Source: Pseudomonas sp. GOM7
Lineage (GTDB): Bacteria; Pseudomonadota; Gammaproteobacteria; Pseudomonadales; Pseudomonadaceae
Assembly: GCF_026723825.1 (NCBI RefSeq)
Contig: NZ_CP113519.1
Location: 5,022,001 to 5,086,000, forward strand
Direction: 5' to 3'
DNA length: 64,000 bases
The first letter of the stretch is position 1; each line of letters starts with the position of its first letter. The translations under genes were made by a program, and so were the position numbers. The notes beneath the pieces are model-generated. The model did not search any database, was not told where the DNA came from, and was given only the letters and a program-made list of their open reading frames with translations. This document shows positions 10,207 through 21,413 of the stretch, in pieces.

Positions 10207-10833
10207 ATGAACGCCTTGCGGCGCGTCTGGGAGCACTTCGAGGAAGGCTTCATCGCCTTCCTCCTGGCGGCCATGACGCTGATCACTTTCATCTATGTGA
10301 TCCTCAACAACCTCTACACCGTTTTCTACTGGCTGGGTGACACCTTCGGGGGCAACGAAACCCTGCTGGGTATCGGCGATGCCATCCTCGACCTGGCCCA
10401 GGCCATGACCTGGAGCAGCGCCCTGACCAAGGCCCTGTTCGGCTGGCTGATTTTCTTCGGCCTGGCCTATGGCGTGCGCACTGCCGGCCATATCGGCGTC
10501 GACGCCCTGGTCAAGCTCGCCCCGCGCGGCATCCAGCGCATCATCGGCGTGATCGCCTGCCTGTGCTGCCTGGGCTATGCCGGCCTGATCGCGGTCGGCA
10601 GCTTCGACTGGGTGCGCACCCTGTTCATCGCCGGCATCGGCGCCGAAGACCTCGGCCACTACGGCATCCAGCAATGGCATATCGGCATGATCGTGCCCTT
10701 CGGCTACGCCATGGTGTTCATCCGCTTCCTGGAAATCCTCGTGCGCATCCTGCGCAACGAGCAGACCGGCCTCGGCCTGGCTGACGAAGCCGCCGATGCG
10801 CTGAAAATCAACGAGCACGAGGAGGCCAAATAA
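10207..10833 (+). CDS. dctQ: TRAP transporter small permease DctQ
   Basis: This is the small membrane subunit of the dicarboxylate TRAP transporter, 208 aa with four hydrophobic segments (for example FLLAAMTLITFIYVILNNLY and IIGVIACLCCLGYAGLIAVG). The start at 10207 follows CGGGAGAACC. Its stop TAA overlaps the first base of the dctM start. It lies between dctP and dctM, in the family order P-Q-M. Confidence 0.93.
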   Translation: MNALRRVWEHFEEGFIAFLLAAMTLITFIYVILNNLYTVFYWLGDTFGGNETLLGIGDAILDLAQAMTWSSALTKALFGWLIFFGLAYGVRTAGHIGVDALVKLAPRGIQRIIGVIACLCCLGYAGLIAVGSFDWVRTLFIAGIGAEDLGHYGIQQWHIGMIVPFGYAMVFIRFLEILVRILRNEQTGLGLADEAADALKINEHEEAK

Positions 10834-12116
10834 TGACCGTTCTGTTCCTCTTCCTGCTGCTGTTCCTGCTGATGTTCATCGGCGTGCCGATCGCCGCCTC
10901 GCTCGGTCTGGCCGGCTCGATCACCATCATGCTGTTCAGCCCCGACTCGGTGCGCTCGCTGGCGATCAAGCTGTTCGAGACATCCGAGCACTACACCCTG
11001 CTGGCGATTCCGTTCTTCCTGCTGTCCGGCGCTTTCATGACCACCGGTGGCGTGGCCAAGCGCCTGATCGACTTCGCCAACGCCTGCGTCGGCCACATCC
11101 GTGGCGGCCTGGCCATCGGCGCGGTGCTGGCGTGCATGCTGTTCGCCGCGCTGTCCGGCTCCTCGCCGGCTACCGTGGCTGCAGTGGGCTCCATCGCCAT
11201 CGCCGGCATGGTGCGCTCCGGTTACCCGCAGGCGTTCGGCGCCGGCATCGTGTGTAACGCCGGCACCCTGGGCATCCTGATTCCGCCGTCGATCGTGATG
11301 GTGGTGTACGCCGCCGCCACCGAGCAGTCGGTGGGCAAGCTGTTCATGGCCGGGGTGATTCCGGGTGTGCTGCTGGGCGTGGTGCTGATGGTGGCGATCT
11401 ACATCGTCGCGCGCATCAAGAAGCTGCCGGCCCTGCCGCGCGCCAGCTTCCGCGAGTGGCTGCGCGCCGCCCGTGAGGCGATCTGGGGCCTGCTGCTGAT
11501 GGTGATCATCCTCGGCGGCATCTACACCGGCATGTTCACCCCGACCGAAGCGGCCGCCGTGGCCGCCGTGTACGCCGGCTTCGTCGCCCTGTTCGTGTAC
11601 AAGGATCTGACCTGGCGCGAGTGCCCGAAGGTGCTGCTGGAGTCCGGCAAGCTGACCATCATGCTGATGTTCATCATCGCCAACGCCATGCTCTTCGCCC
11701 ACGTACTGACCACCGAGCAGATCCCGCAGCAGATCACCGCCTGGGTGGTGGAGCTGGGCCTGCAGCCCTGGCAGTTCCTGCTGGTGGTGAACATCGTGCT
11801 GCTGGTGGCCGGTGCCTTCATGGAGCCGTCGGCGATCATCCTGATCCTGGCGCCGATCCTGTTCCCGATCGCCATGCAACTGGGCATCGATCCGATCCAC
11901 CTGGGCATCATCATGGTGGTGAACATGGAGATCGGTCTGATCACGCCGCCGGTGGGGCTGAACCTGTTCGTCACCTCGGCGGTGACGGGAATGTCGCTGA
12001 CGGCGGTGATCCGCGCCGCCATGCCGTGGCTGATGCTGCTGCTCAGCTTCCTGATGATCATTACCTACATCCCGGCCGTGTCCATGGCCCTGCCGAACTG
12101 GCTCGGGATGAACTGA
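10833..12116 (+). CDS. dctM: TRAP transporter large permease DctM
   Basis: This large membrane subunit (427 aa, about 12 helices) couples sodium entry to dicarboxylate uptake. The Pfam DctM signatures are visible: LLSGAFMTTGGVAKRLIDF, ALSGSSPATVAAVGSIAI, GILIPPSIVMVVYA and GLITPPVGLNLFV. It is the last gene of dctPQM. A rho-independent terminator follows 35 bp later. Confidence 0.95.
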   Translation: MTVLFLFLLLFLLMFIGVPIAASLGLAGSITIMLFSPDSVRSLAIKLFETSEHYTLLAIPFFLLSGAFMTTGGVAKRLIDFANACVGHIRGGLAIGAVLACMLFAALSGSSPATVAAVGSIAIAGMVRSGYPQAFGAGIVCNAGTLGILIPPSIVMVVYAAATEQSVGKLFMAGVIPGVLLGVVLMVAIYIVARIKKLPALPRASFREWLRAAREAIWGLLLMVIILGGIYTGMFTPTEAAAVAAVYAGFVALFVYKDLTWRECPKVLLESGKLTIMLMFIIANAMLFAHVLTTEQIPQQITAWVVELGLQPWQFLLVVNIVLLVAGAFMEPSAIILILAPILFPIAMQLGIDPIHLGIIMVVNMEIGLITPPVGLNLFVTSAVTGMSLTAVIRAAMPWLMLLLSFLMIITYIPAVSMALPNWLGMN

Positions 12117-12151
12117 GCATCGCTGCTTCGGGTACCACTGGTACCCATTGC

Positions 12152-12176
12152 GCCCGGCCTCGTGCCGGGCTTTTTT
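12152..12176 (+). terminator. Rho-independent terminator of dctPQM
   Basis: GCCCGGC-CTCGT-GCCGGGC is followed by TTTTTT: a 7-bp GC stem with a T tract. A second perfect palindrome, GGGTACC-ACT-GGTACCC (12130-12146), sits just before it. Confidence 0.9.
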
Positions 12177-12204
12177 ATGGGGTGGGGGGCGGCGGGGAGT
12201 AGGC

Positions 12205-13034
12205 TTGATACTGAGCTGGCAAGTTTGTGTTCTGAGGGTGGGCTTTTTTGGTGTTCTGGACGCCGCTGTTGTGTGTTCAGTGATTCCGGGTTTCGCCCCC
12301 TCGGGCGACTCACTTTTCTTTGAACTGCGCAAAGAAAAGTAAGCAAAAGAAACGCACCCCCGCCATCCGGGTCTCGCTGCGCTCGACTTCCCTCACTCCG
12401 GCATCGCTCCGGGGTCGGCGTACATGGGCCATCCCTGGCCCATTACGCCTCTCGCGGCATCCATGCCGCTCGCCCCCTGCGCAATGCCTGCGTTCGGCCT
12501 CCTGAAGGGGGAGTTAGCGCGCCTGAACGTGCATCGGTTCCGGGCATGCCCGGAGTGTTCTGGTCGCTGTGGAGCCGCGATTTGGCTGTCGAATTAAACC
12601 AATACTTTCATTCGCGCAGTTTCATTCGCTTGAATAGCTTGCCGGCTTGCAGCCGGCATTCAGGTCAGCCCTAAGGCTGACCTCATGTGCAACCACTCCG
12701 TGCTGCTTCTGGGTTACCTCGGGTTCAGGCGCGTGCAGAGCCCGCCCAGGAGGGTGAGCGGAATCGTCGTGGAAGAGGTTGAGCGACATGGATGTCGCGA
12801 GAGCCGCGATGGGCCAGGGATGGCCCACCGCGGCGGGCCTCTGGAGCGGCGATGGAGCGAACGAACCCTGGCGCAGCCAGGGCCGGATGAAAGGGCGGAG
12901 GTTTTGGTTACTTTGCCCGCAAAGTGACTCGCCCGGGAGGGCGAAACCAAAAACATCAGCAAAAACGCGGCAATTCGGAACAAGCACCCGAACAACCAAC
13001 AAGACAACACACAAACTTGCCACTCCGGTATCAA
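12205..13034. repeat. Imperfect long inverted repeat (~830 bp) between convergent operons, no genes
   Basis: The outer ends are inverted: TTGATAC (12205-12211) with GGCAAGTTTGTGT (12218-12230) pairs with ACACAAACTTGCC (13009-13021) and GTATCAA (13028-13034). Inside, the two arms are diverged copies in opposite orientation. Both carry a GTTTCGCCC-CGGGCGA-TCACTTT block, a GGGCCATCCCTGGCCCAT block, a CTCTCGCG-CATCCATG block and GCGCCTGAAC. No credible gene or transposase is present; short open frames here look random. The left arm contains the TTTCTTTG/CAAAGAAAAG hairpin that I recognise as a common intergenic repeat of pseudomonads. A relic lies at 33275-33367. Confidence 0.75.
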
Positions 13035-13050
13035 ATTCCCCGACCCAACG

Positions 13051-13075
13051 AAAAACGGGCCCCAAAGGCCCGTTT
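13051..13075 (-). terminator. Rho-independent terminator of the spu operon
   Basis: On the minus strand AAACGGGCC-TTTGG-GGCCCGTTT is followed by TT. It lies 20 bp after the spuH stop, facing the dctM terminator across the inverted repeat region. Confidence 0.8.
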
Positions 13076-13095
13076 CTCGCACCACTAAGGATCGA

Positions 13096-13965
13096 TCAGG
13101 CCTTTTCCGCCTGCAAGCTAGTGGCCTGGCCCGTGGTTTCGTCCATCGCCTGCTGCAGGGCCTTCTTGCGTTTTTCCTCGGCGCGCTGGGTGAAGAACCA
13201 GGCCAGGAAGGTGGCGAAGGACACCGCCAGCAGGATCAGGCTGGCCACGGCGTTGATCTCCGGCTTCACCCCCAGACGCACGGCGGAGAAAATCTCCATC
13301 GGCAAGGTGGTGGAACCCGGGCCGGAGACGAAGCTGGCCAGCACCAAATCGTCCAGCGACAGGGCGAAGGACATCATGGCACCAGCGGCCAACGACGGCG
13401 CGATCATCGGTACGGTGATCAGGAAGAACACCTTCCACGGCCGCGCCCCAAGGTCCATGGCCGCCTCTTCGATGGACATGTCCAGCTCGCGCAGGCGTGA
13501 CGACACCACCACCGCCACGTAGGCCGAGCAGAAGGTGGTGTGGGCGATCCAGATGGTGCTCAAGCCACGCTGCGCCGGCCAGCCGAACAGTTGCGCCATC
13601 AGCACGAACAGCAGCAGCAAGGACAGACCGGTGATCACTTCCGGCATCACCAGCGGTGCGGTGACCAGGCCACCGAACAGGGTACGCCCCTTGAAGTGGG
13701 TGATACGGGTCAGCACGAAAGCCGCCAGAGTGCCGAGAACCACCGCCGAAATGGCGGTGTAGAAGGCGATCTCCAGCGAGCGCATCACCGCGCTCATCAA
13801 CTGGGTGTTGTCCAGCAGACCAACGTACCACTTGACCGACCAGCCACCCCAGACCGTCACCAGACGCGAGCCGTTGAACGAGTAGATGACCAGAATCACC
13901 ATGGGCAGGTAGATGAACGCCAGACCCGCCCAGAGCATGACATTGGAGAAACTCAGACGCTTCAT
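13096..13965 (-). CDS. spuH: Polyamine ABC transporter permease SpuH (PotI type)
   Basis: This inner-membrane permease (289 aa, about six helices) belongs to the putrescine/spermidine importer. The ABC permease EAA loop is visible as EEAAMDLGARPWKVFFLITVP, and the N-terminal hydrophobic segment starts at VMLWAGLAFIYLPMVILVI. The C-terminus is a charged Lys/Arg-rich tail. It is the last gene of spuBCDEFGH, as in PAO1 PA0298-PA0304. The 82 bp before its ATG are a degenerate copy of the spuG 3' end. Confidence 0.93.
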   Translation of the reverse strand: MKRLSFSNVMLWAGLAFIYLPMVILVIYSFNGSRLVTVWGGWSVKWYVGLLDNTQLMSAVMRSLEIAFYTAISAVVLGTLAAFVLTRITHFKGRTLFGGLVTAPLVMPEVITGLSLLLLFVLMAQLFGWPAQRGLSTIWIAHTTFCSAYVAVVVSSRLRELDMSIEEAAMDLGARPWKVFFLITVPMIAPSLAAGAMMSFALSLDDLVLASFVSGPGSTTLPMEIFSAVRLGVKPEINAVASLILLAVSFATFLAWFFTQRAEEKRKKALQQAMDETTGQATSLQAEKA

Positions 13966-14047
13966 GGCCGGCCCTCCAGTTCTTTCGCTCCGCTTATGGT
14001 TGGAAAGCCGGTTGAACAGGATGCCGGGCTCATCACGATTGGATAAC
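13966..14047 (-). repeat. Degenerate partial duplication of the spuG 3' end
   Basis: The gap between spuG and spuH closely matches the last codons of spuG. Both copies read, on the plus strand, ATGGCCG-CCCTCCAG-TCTTTCGC, then a GGTT stretch and GGTTGAACAGGATG. The copies sit at about 13963-14022 and 14049-14100. The simplest reading is that spuG once overlapped spuH directly at ATGA and a short tandem duplication then pushed them apart. The copy has lost the spuG reading frame. Confidence 0.75.
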
Positions 14048-14956
14048 TCATGGCCGCCCCTCCAGCTCTTTCGCCTGGTTACGGTTGAACAGGATGATGG
14101 GCACCATCAGGATCGCCAGCATCACCACTGCCAGCGCCGAGGCTACCGGCCAGTCGCGGTTGTTGAAGAATTCCTGCCACAGCACCTTGCCGATCATCAG
14201 GGTCTCCGGGCCACCGAGCAGTTCGGGGATGACAAACTCGCCCACCACCGGAATGAACACCAGCATGGAGCCGGCGATGATGCCGTTCTTCGACAGCGGT
14301 ACGGTGATGCGCCAGAAGTTGTTGAAGTTGCTCGAGCCCAGGTCGGAGGCAGCCTCCAGCAGGGTCGGGTCGTGCTTCACCAGGTTGGCGTAAAGCGGCA
14401 GGATCATGAACGGCAGGTAGGAATAGACCACGCCGATGTAGACCGCGAGGTTGGTGTTGAGGATCTGCAGCGGTTGATCGATCAGACCGATGCTCTGCAA
14501 CAGGCTGTTGAGCAGGCCGTTGTTGCCGAGAATGCCCATCCAGGCATAGACGCGAATCAGGATCGCGGTCCAGGTCGGCATCATGATCAGCAGCAGGAAG
14601 ACGGTCTGCTTGTCCTTGGGCGCCCGGGCGATGGCGTAGGCCATGGGATAGCCGATCACCAGGCACAGCAGGGTGCTGAACAGGGCGATACGCAGTGAGC
14701 CGAGGTAGGCCGACAAGTACAAGGCATCCTCGGAGAGGAAGATGTAGTTACCCAGGTTGAGCAGGATGGTCAGCTTGTCGTCCGCCCACTCGTAGATTTC
14801 CGTGTAGGGCGGAATGGCTACGTCGGCTTCGGCGAAGCTGATCTTCAGCACGATGATGAAGGGCAACAGGAAAAACAGGAACAGCCACAGGAACGGAATG
14901 CCGATCACGACATGCCGCCCGCTGGGCAGGTAGCGCGAGAGTTTGGCCAGTTTCAT
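14048..14956 (-). CDS. spuG: Polyamine ABC transporter permease SpuG (PotH type)
   Basis: This first membrane subunit of the polyamine importer has 302 aa and about six helices (GIPFLWLFLFFLLPFIIVLKISF at the N-terminus). The EAA loop is LEAASDLGSSNFNNFWRITVP. The ATG at 14956 overlaps the end of spuF (ATGA); the longer open frame upstream lies inside spuF and is rejected. It forms a heterodimer with SpuH and is powered by SpuF. Confidence 0.93.
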   Translation of the reverse strand: MKLAKLSRYLPSGRHVVIGIPFLWLFLFFLLPFIIVLKISFAEADVAIPPYTEIYEWADDKLTILLNLGNYIFLSEDALYLSAYLGSLRIALFSTLLCLVIGYPMAYAIARAPKDKQTVFLLLIMMPTWTAILIRVYAWMGILGNNGLLNSLLQSIGLIDQPLQILNTNLAVYIGVVYSYLPFMILPLYANLVKHDPTLLEAASDLGSSNFNNFWRITVPLSKNGIIAGSMLVFIPVVGEFVIPELLGGPETLMIGKVLWQEFFNNRDWPVASALAVVMLAILMVPIILFNRNQAKELEGRP

Positions 14957-16107
14957 GATTGCAGTACCACGCCGCTGTCGTCTTCCCAGTACACCACCAC
15001 TGGCTCGTCCCAGGTGGGGCGCTTGCCGCGGCGCTCGGCGTTGGCGATGAAGCATTGCACAATCGGGCCGGTGTCGAGCTTGACGTAGAACACCGAGTGG
15101 CCGCCGAGATAGGCGATATCGTGCACGTGACCCCGGCTCCAGTTGTATTCCGGGTGTTCGTGATCGGCCGGCAGCTCGGTGGCCATCAGCAGCTTTTCCG
15201 GGCGCAGGGCATAGGTGACCCGCTTCTCTTCGGCACGGGTACTGATGCCGTGGCCGATGTAGATGGGCTTGTCCAGTTGCGGGCAGGCGATGATGGCGTG
15301 GTCGGCATCATCGGTGGTGATCTCGCCGTCGAACAGGTTGACGTTACCGATGAACTCGCACACCAGACGGTTGGCCGGGCTTTCGTAGACGTCCACCGGG
15401 CTGCCGGTCTGGGCGATCCAGCCCAGGTGCATGATGGCGATACGCTGGGCCATGGTCATGGCCTCTTCCTGATCGTGGGTCACCATCACGCAGGTCACGC
15501 CGACGCGTTCGATGATTTCCACCAGCTCGAGCTGCATCTGCGAGCGCAGTTTCTTGTCCAGCGCGCCCATGGGCTCGTCGAGCAGCAGCAGTTTGGGCCT
15601 CTTGGCCAACGAACGGGCCAGGGCCACGCGCTGACGCTGCCCGCCGGAGAGCTGATGCGGCTTGCGCTTGGCGTACTGGGTCATGTGCACCAGCTTGAGC
15701 ATCTCAGCCACGCGCTCTTCGATCTCGGCCTTGGGCAGGCCGTCCTGCTTGAGGCCGAAGGCGATGTTCTGCGCCACGGTCATGTGCGGGAACAGCGCGT
15801 AGGACTGGAACATCATGTTGATCGGCCGCTGGTAAGGCGGCATGTCGGTGATGTCCACACCATCGAGGATGATGCGCCCCTCGGTGGGCCGCTCGAAGCC
15901 GGCGAGCATGCGCAGCAGCGTGGATTTGCCCGAACCCGAGCCACCGAGCAGGGCGAAGATCTCACCCTTGTTGATGGTCAGGGAGACATCGTCGACTGCC
16001 ACTGTCTCGTCGAATTTCTTGGTTACCCGATCGATCTTCACCAGCACCTCTTTCGGTGTCTGGCTTCCCTCGAGGGCTTTTTTGTAGGCGCTGGAAGCGA
16101 CAGCCAT
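14953..16107 (-). CDS. spuF: Polyamine ABC transporter ATPase SpuF (PotG/PotA type)
   Basis: This ATP-binding subunit (384 aa) energises polyamine uptake. Walker A is GGSGSGKST, the signature is LSGGQRQRVALARSLAKRPK, Walker B is LLLLDEPMGALD and the switch His is VTHDQEEAMT. The C-terminal TOBE regulatory domain starts near residue 290 (TYALRPEKLLMATELP). It sits between the binding-protein genes and the permease genes and overlaps spuG. Confidence 0.95.
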   Translation of the reverse strand: MAVASSAYKKALEGSQTPKEVLVKIDRVTKKFDETVAVDDVSLTINKGEIFALLGGSGSGKSTLLRMLAGFERPTEGRIILDGVDITDMPPYQRPINMMFQSYALFPHMTVAQNIAFGLKQDGLPKAEIEERVAEMLKLVHMTQYAKRKPHQLSGGQRQRVALARSLAKRPKLLLLDEPMGALDKKLRSQMQLELVEIIERVGVTCVMVTHDQEEAMTMAQRIAIMHLGWIAQTGSPVDVYESPANRLVCEFIGNVNLFDGEITTDDADHAIIACPQLDKPIYIGHGISTRAEEKRVTYALRPEKLLMATELPADHEHPEYNWSRGHVHDIAYLGGHSVFYVKLDTGPIVQCFIANAERRGKRPTWDEPVVVYWEDDSGVVLQS

Positions 16108-16161
16108 TATTGGAAAACTCCCGGAAGATTGTGCCCGGCCCCTGCGGCCAGGCAGGAACTG

Positions 16162-18557
<2,396 letters not shown>

Positions 18558-18595
18558 TCATGGCACCGCTGACAACTTTCCGTGACTGCGGACGT

Positions 18596-19969
18596 TCAGA
18601 CCGAAAGGTCACGCAAGGTCAGATCCAGGCACTTGCGTGCTTTTTCCACCAGTTCGTCTATCTCTGCCGGGCTGATCACCAAGGGCGGCGCGATGATCAT
18701 GGTGTCACCCACGGCACGCATGATCAGACCGTTGTCGAAGCAGTGGCCACGGCAGACCATGCCAGCAGCCATTTCATCCGGGTAACGCTTGCGCGCGGCC
18801 TTGTCCTGCACCAGTTCGATGGCGCCGAGCATGCCCAGGCCGCGCACTTCCCCCACCAGCGGGTGATCGGCCAGCTCACGCAGACGACGCTGCAAATAGG
18901 GTGCCGTTTCTGCCTTGACCCGCTCGACGATGCCTTCCTCCTTGAGAATGCGCAGGTTCTCCAGGCCCACCGCCGCTGCCACCGGGTGGCCGGAGTAGGT
19001 GAAGCCGTGGTTGAAGTCGCCGTGCGCCTCGATCACCTCGAACACCTTGTCGCTGACGATCAGCCCGCCCATGGGCACGTAGCCGCTGGTCAGGCCCTTG
19101 GCAATGGTCATCAGGTCGGGTTTCAGATCGTAGTACTGGCTGCCGAACCACTCGCCGGTACGACCAAAGCCACAGATCACCTCGTCGGCGACGAAGAGGA
19201 TGTCGTACTTGCCGAGGATTTCCTTGATACGCGGCCAGTAGGTTTCGGGCGGGATGATCACGCCGCCAGCGCCCTGCACCGGCTCGGCAATAAAGGCCGC
19301 CACATTGTCCTCGCCCAGTTCGAGAATCTTCTTCTCCAACTGGTCGGCAGCCCAGATGCCGAATTCCTCGGGCGATTTGTCGCCGCCCTCGCCAAACCAG
19401 TAGGGCTGCGGGATATGGGCAATGCCGGGGATCGGCAGGTCGCCCTGCTCGTGCATGAACTTCATGCCACCGAGGCTGGCACCGGCCACGGTGGAGCCGT
19501 GGTAACCGTTCTCACGGCCAATGATGATCTTCTTGCTCGGTTGGCCCTTGCACGCCCAGTAGTGACGCACCAGGCGCAGCATGGTGTCGTTGCCTTCCGA
19601 GCCCGAGCCAGTAAAAAACACATGGTTCATGCCGGCCGGCGCCAGTTGCGAGATGGCATGCGCCAGCTCCAGCACCGGCGGGTGGGCGGTCTGGAAGAAG
19701 GTGTTGTAGAACGGCAACTGGCGCATCTGCCGAGCAGCGGCCTCGACCAGCTCCTCGCGGCCATAGCCGACCGCCACGCACCACAGGCCGGCCATGCCGT
19801 CGAGGATCTTGTGGCCCTCGCTGTCCCACAGGTGCACGCCCTTCGCCTCGGTGATGATGCGCGGGCCCTTCTCGGCCAGTTGCCTGTAATCACTGAACGG
19901 CGCCAGATGATGGGCCTGGCTCAGGGCCTGCCAATGGGCGGTCTTGGGGTTGTTCGCTTGCTTGTTCAT
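18596..19969 (-). CDS. spuC: Putrescine/polyamine aminotransferase SpuC
   Basis: This is a class III PLP aminotransferase (457 aa) that transfers an amino group from putrescine or its derivatives, usually to pyruvate. FTGSGSEGNDTMLRLVR is the PLP-phosphate site, and ILFVADEVICGFGRTGEWFG carries the cofactor Asp. MTIAKGLTSGYVPMGG carries the Schiff-base Lys. The start at 19969 gives the length expected for SpuC; the longer open frame reaches into spuB. It lies in the polyamine operon between the ligase and the binding-protein genes. Confidence 0.93.
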   Translation of the reverse strand: MNKQANNPKTAHWQALSQAHHLAPFSDYRQLAEKGPRIITEAKGVHLWDSEGHKILDGMAGLWCVAVGYGREELVEAAARQMRQLPFYNTFFQTAHPPVLELAHAISQLAPAGMNHVFFTGSGSEGNDTMLRLVRHYWACKGQPSKKIIIGRENGYHGSTVAGASLGGMKFMHEQGDLPIPGIAHIPQPYWFGEGGDKSPEEFGIWAADQLEKKILELGEDNVAAFIAEPVQGAGGVIIPPETYWPRIKEILGKYDILFVADEVICGFGRTGEWFGSQYYDLKPDLMTIAKGLTSGYVPMGGLIVSDKVFEVIEAHGDFNHGFTYSGHPVAAAVGLENLRILKEEGIVERVKAETAPYLQRRLRELADHPLVGEVRGLGMLGAIELVQDKAARKRYPDEMAAGMVCRGHCFDNGLIMRAVGDTMIIAPPLVISPAEIDELVEKARKCLDLTLRDLSV

Positions 19970-20025
19970 TACCAACACCTTGCTGACACACAGCGCCATC
20001 GGCGCTACGCAGAAATTATTGGCAG

Positions 20026-20046
20026 CGGCCGCGCCAGGCGCGGCCG
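20026..20046. other. GC-rich hairpin between spuB and spuC
   Basis: CGGCCGCGCC-A-GGCGCGGCCG is a perfect 10-bp inverted repeat with a single-base centre, just after the spuB stop. There is no T run, so it is more likely an mRNA processing or stability element than a terminator. Confidence 0.5.
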
Positions 20047-20054
20047 ACGGCCCG

Positions 20055-21413
20055 TTACACCGACAGCAACAGGAACTCACGCTCCCAGGAGCTGATCACG
20101 CGCTTGAAGTTCTCGTGCTCGGCGCGCTTGACCGCGACATAGCCCCGCATGAACTTCTCGCCGAGGTACTTCTCGGCGGTCTTGCACGCCTCCATGCGCT
20201 CCAGCGCCGCTTCGATGGTCAGCGGCAAGCGCAGGTTGCGACGCTCGTAGCCGCGACCCTTGACCGGCGCACTGGGGTTTATGCCCTCGACCATGCCGAT
20301 GTAGCCACACAGCAACGACGCCGCCAGCACCAGATAGGGGTTGGCGTCGGCACCGGCCAGACGGTTCTCCACGCGGCGGTTCTGCGGGCTCGCCTCCGGC
20401 ACCCGCAGGCCCACGGTGCGGTTCTCTTCGCCCCATTCGACGTTCACCGGCGCCGAGGTATCGGGCAGGAAACGGCGGAACGAGTTGACGTTGGGGGCGA
20501 ACAGCGGCAGCAGCTCGGGGATGTACTTCTGCAGGCCACCGATGTGGTGCAGGAACAATTGGCTCATGGTGCCGTCCTCATTGGAGAACAGGCTCTTGCC
20601 GGTCTTGATGTCCACCACGCTCTGGTGAATGTGCATGGCACTGCCCGGCTCGTCGGTGATCGGCTTGGCCATGAAGGTGGCGGCCACGTCATGCTTGAGC
20701 GCCGCCTCGCGCATGGTGCGCTTGAACACGGTGATCTGGTCGGCCAGGTGCAAGGCCTCGCCATGGCGGAAGTTGATCTCCATCTGCGCCGGGCCGTCTT
20801 CGTGGATCAGCGTGTCGAGATCCAGGTGCTGCAGTTCGCACCAGTCGTAGACGTCCTCGAACAGCGGGTCGAATTCGTTGGCAGCGTCGATGGAGAATGA
20901 TTGCCGGCCTACTTCCGGGCGGCCGGAGCGGCCCATCGGTGCCACCAGCGGGAAGTCCGGGTCGCTGTTGCGCTTGGTCAGGTAGAACTCCATCTCCGGC
21001 GCGACGATGGGCTTCCAGCCCTTGTCGGCGTACATCTGCAGCACACGCTTGAGGATGTTGCGCGGCGACAGTTCGATAGGGTTGCCCTGCTTGTCGAAGG
21101 TGTCGTGGATCACCATGGCGGTGGGCTCGATGGCCCAGGGCACGAGGAACACCGCATCGGAGTCGGGACGGCAGAACATGTCGATGTCCGCCTCGTCCAG
21201 CAACTCGTAATAGATGTCGTCTTCGACATAATCGCCGGTCACTGTCTGCAGCAACACACTTTCGGGCAGGCGCATGCCCTTTTCATCGAGGAACTTGTTG
21301 GTCGGCGATATCTTGCCGCGGGCAATACCGGTCATGTCACTGATCAGGCATTCGACTTCGGTGATTTTGCGTTCTTTCAGCCAGCTGGTGAGCTGGTCTA
21401 GCTTGGTACTCAT
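20055..21413 (-). CDS. spuB: Glutamate-polyamine ligase SpuB (glutamine synthetase-like)
   Basis: It ligates glutamate to putrescine or another polyamine with ATP, the entry step of the gamma-glutamyl breakdown route. At 452 aa it is a glutamine synthetase fold protein with the beta-grasp (VECLISDMTGIARGKISP). The catalytic domain has APEMEFYL, AQMEINFRHG, MHIHQSVVD and AGADANPYLVLA motifs. The adenylylation Tyr region of true GlnA is not evident. It is the first gene of spuBCDEFGH. No spuA amidotransferase gene precedes it, unlike PAO1 as I recall it. Confidence 0.92.
   Translation of the reverse strand: MSTKLDQLTSWLKERKITEVECLISDMTGIARGKISPTNKFLDEKGMRLPESVLLQTVTGDYVEDDIYYELLDEADIDMFCRPDSDAVFLVPWAIEPTAMVIHDTFDKQGNPIELSPRNILKRVLQMYADKGWKPIVAPEMEFYLTKRNSDPDFPLVAPMGRSGRPEVGRQSFSIDAANEFDPLFEDVYDWCELQHLDLDTLIHEDGPAQMEINFRHGEALHLADQITVFKRTMREAALKHDVAATFMAKPITDEPGSAMHIHQSVVDIKTGKSLFSNEDGTMSQLFLHHIGGLQKYIPELLPLFAPNVNSFRRFLPDTSAPVNVEWGEENRTVGLRVPEASPQNRRVENRLAGADANPYLVLAASLLCGYIGMVEGINPSAPVKGRGYERRNLRLPLTIEAALERMEACKTAEKYLGEKFMRGYVAVKRAEHENFKRVISSWEREFLLLSV

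Noticed and set aside
12622-13065. Possible small proteins inside the 12.2-13.0 kb region
   Set aside because: Several short frames exist on both strands, but they lie in repeated sequence, lack ribosome sites and show no domain. They look like the spurious proteins often annotated on such repeats.
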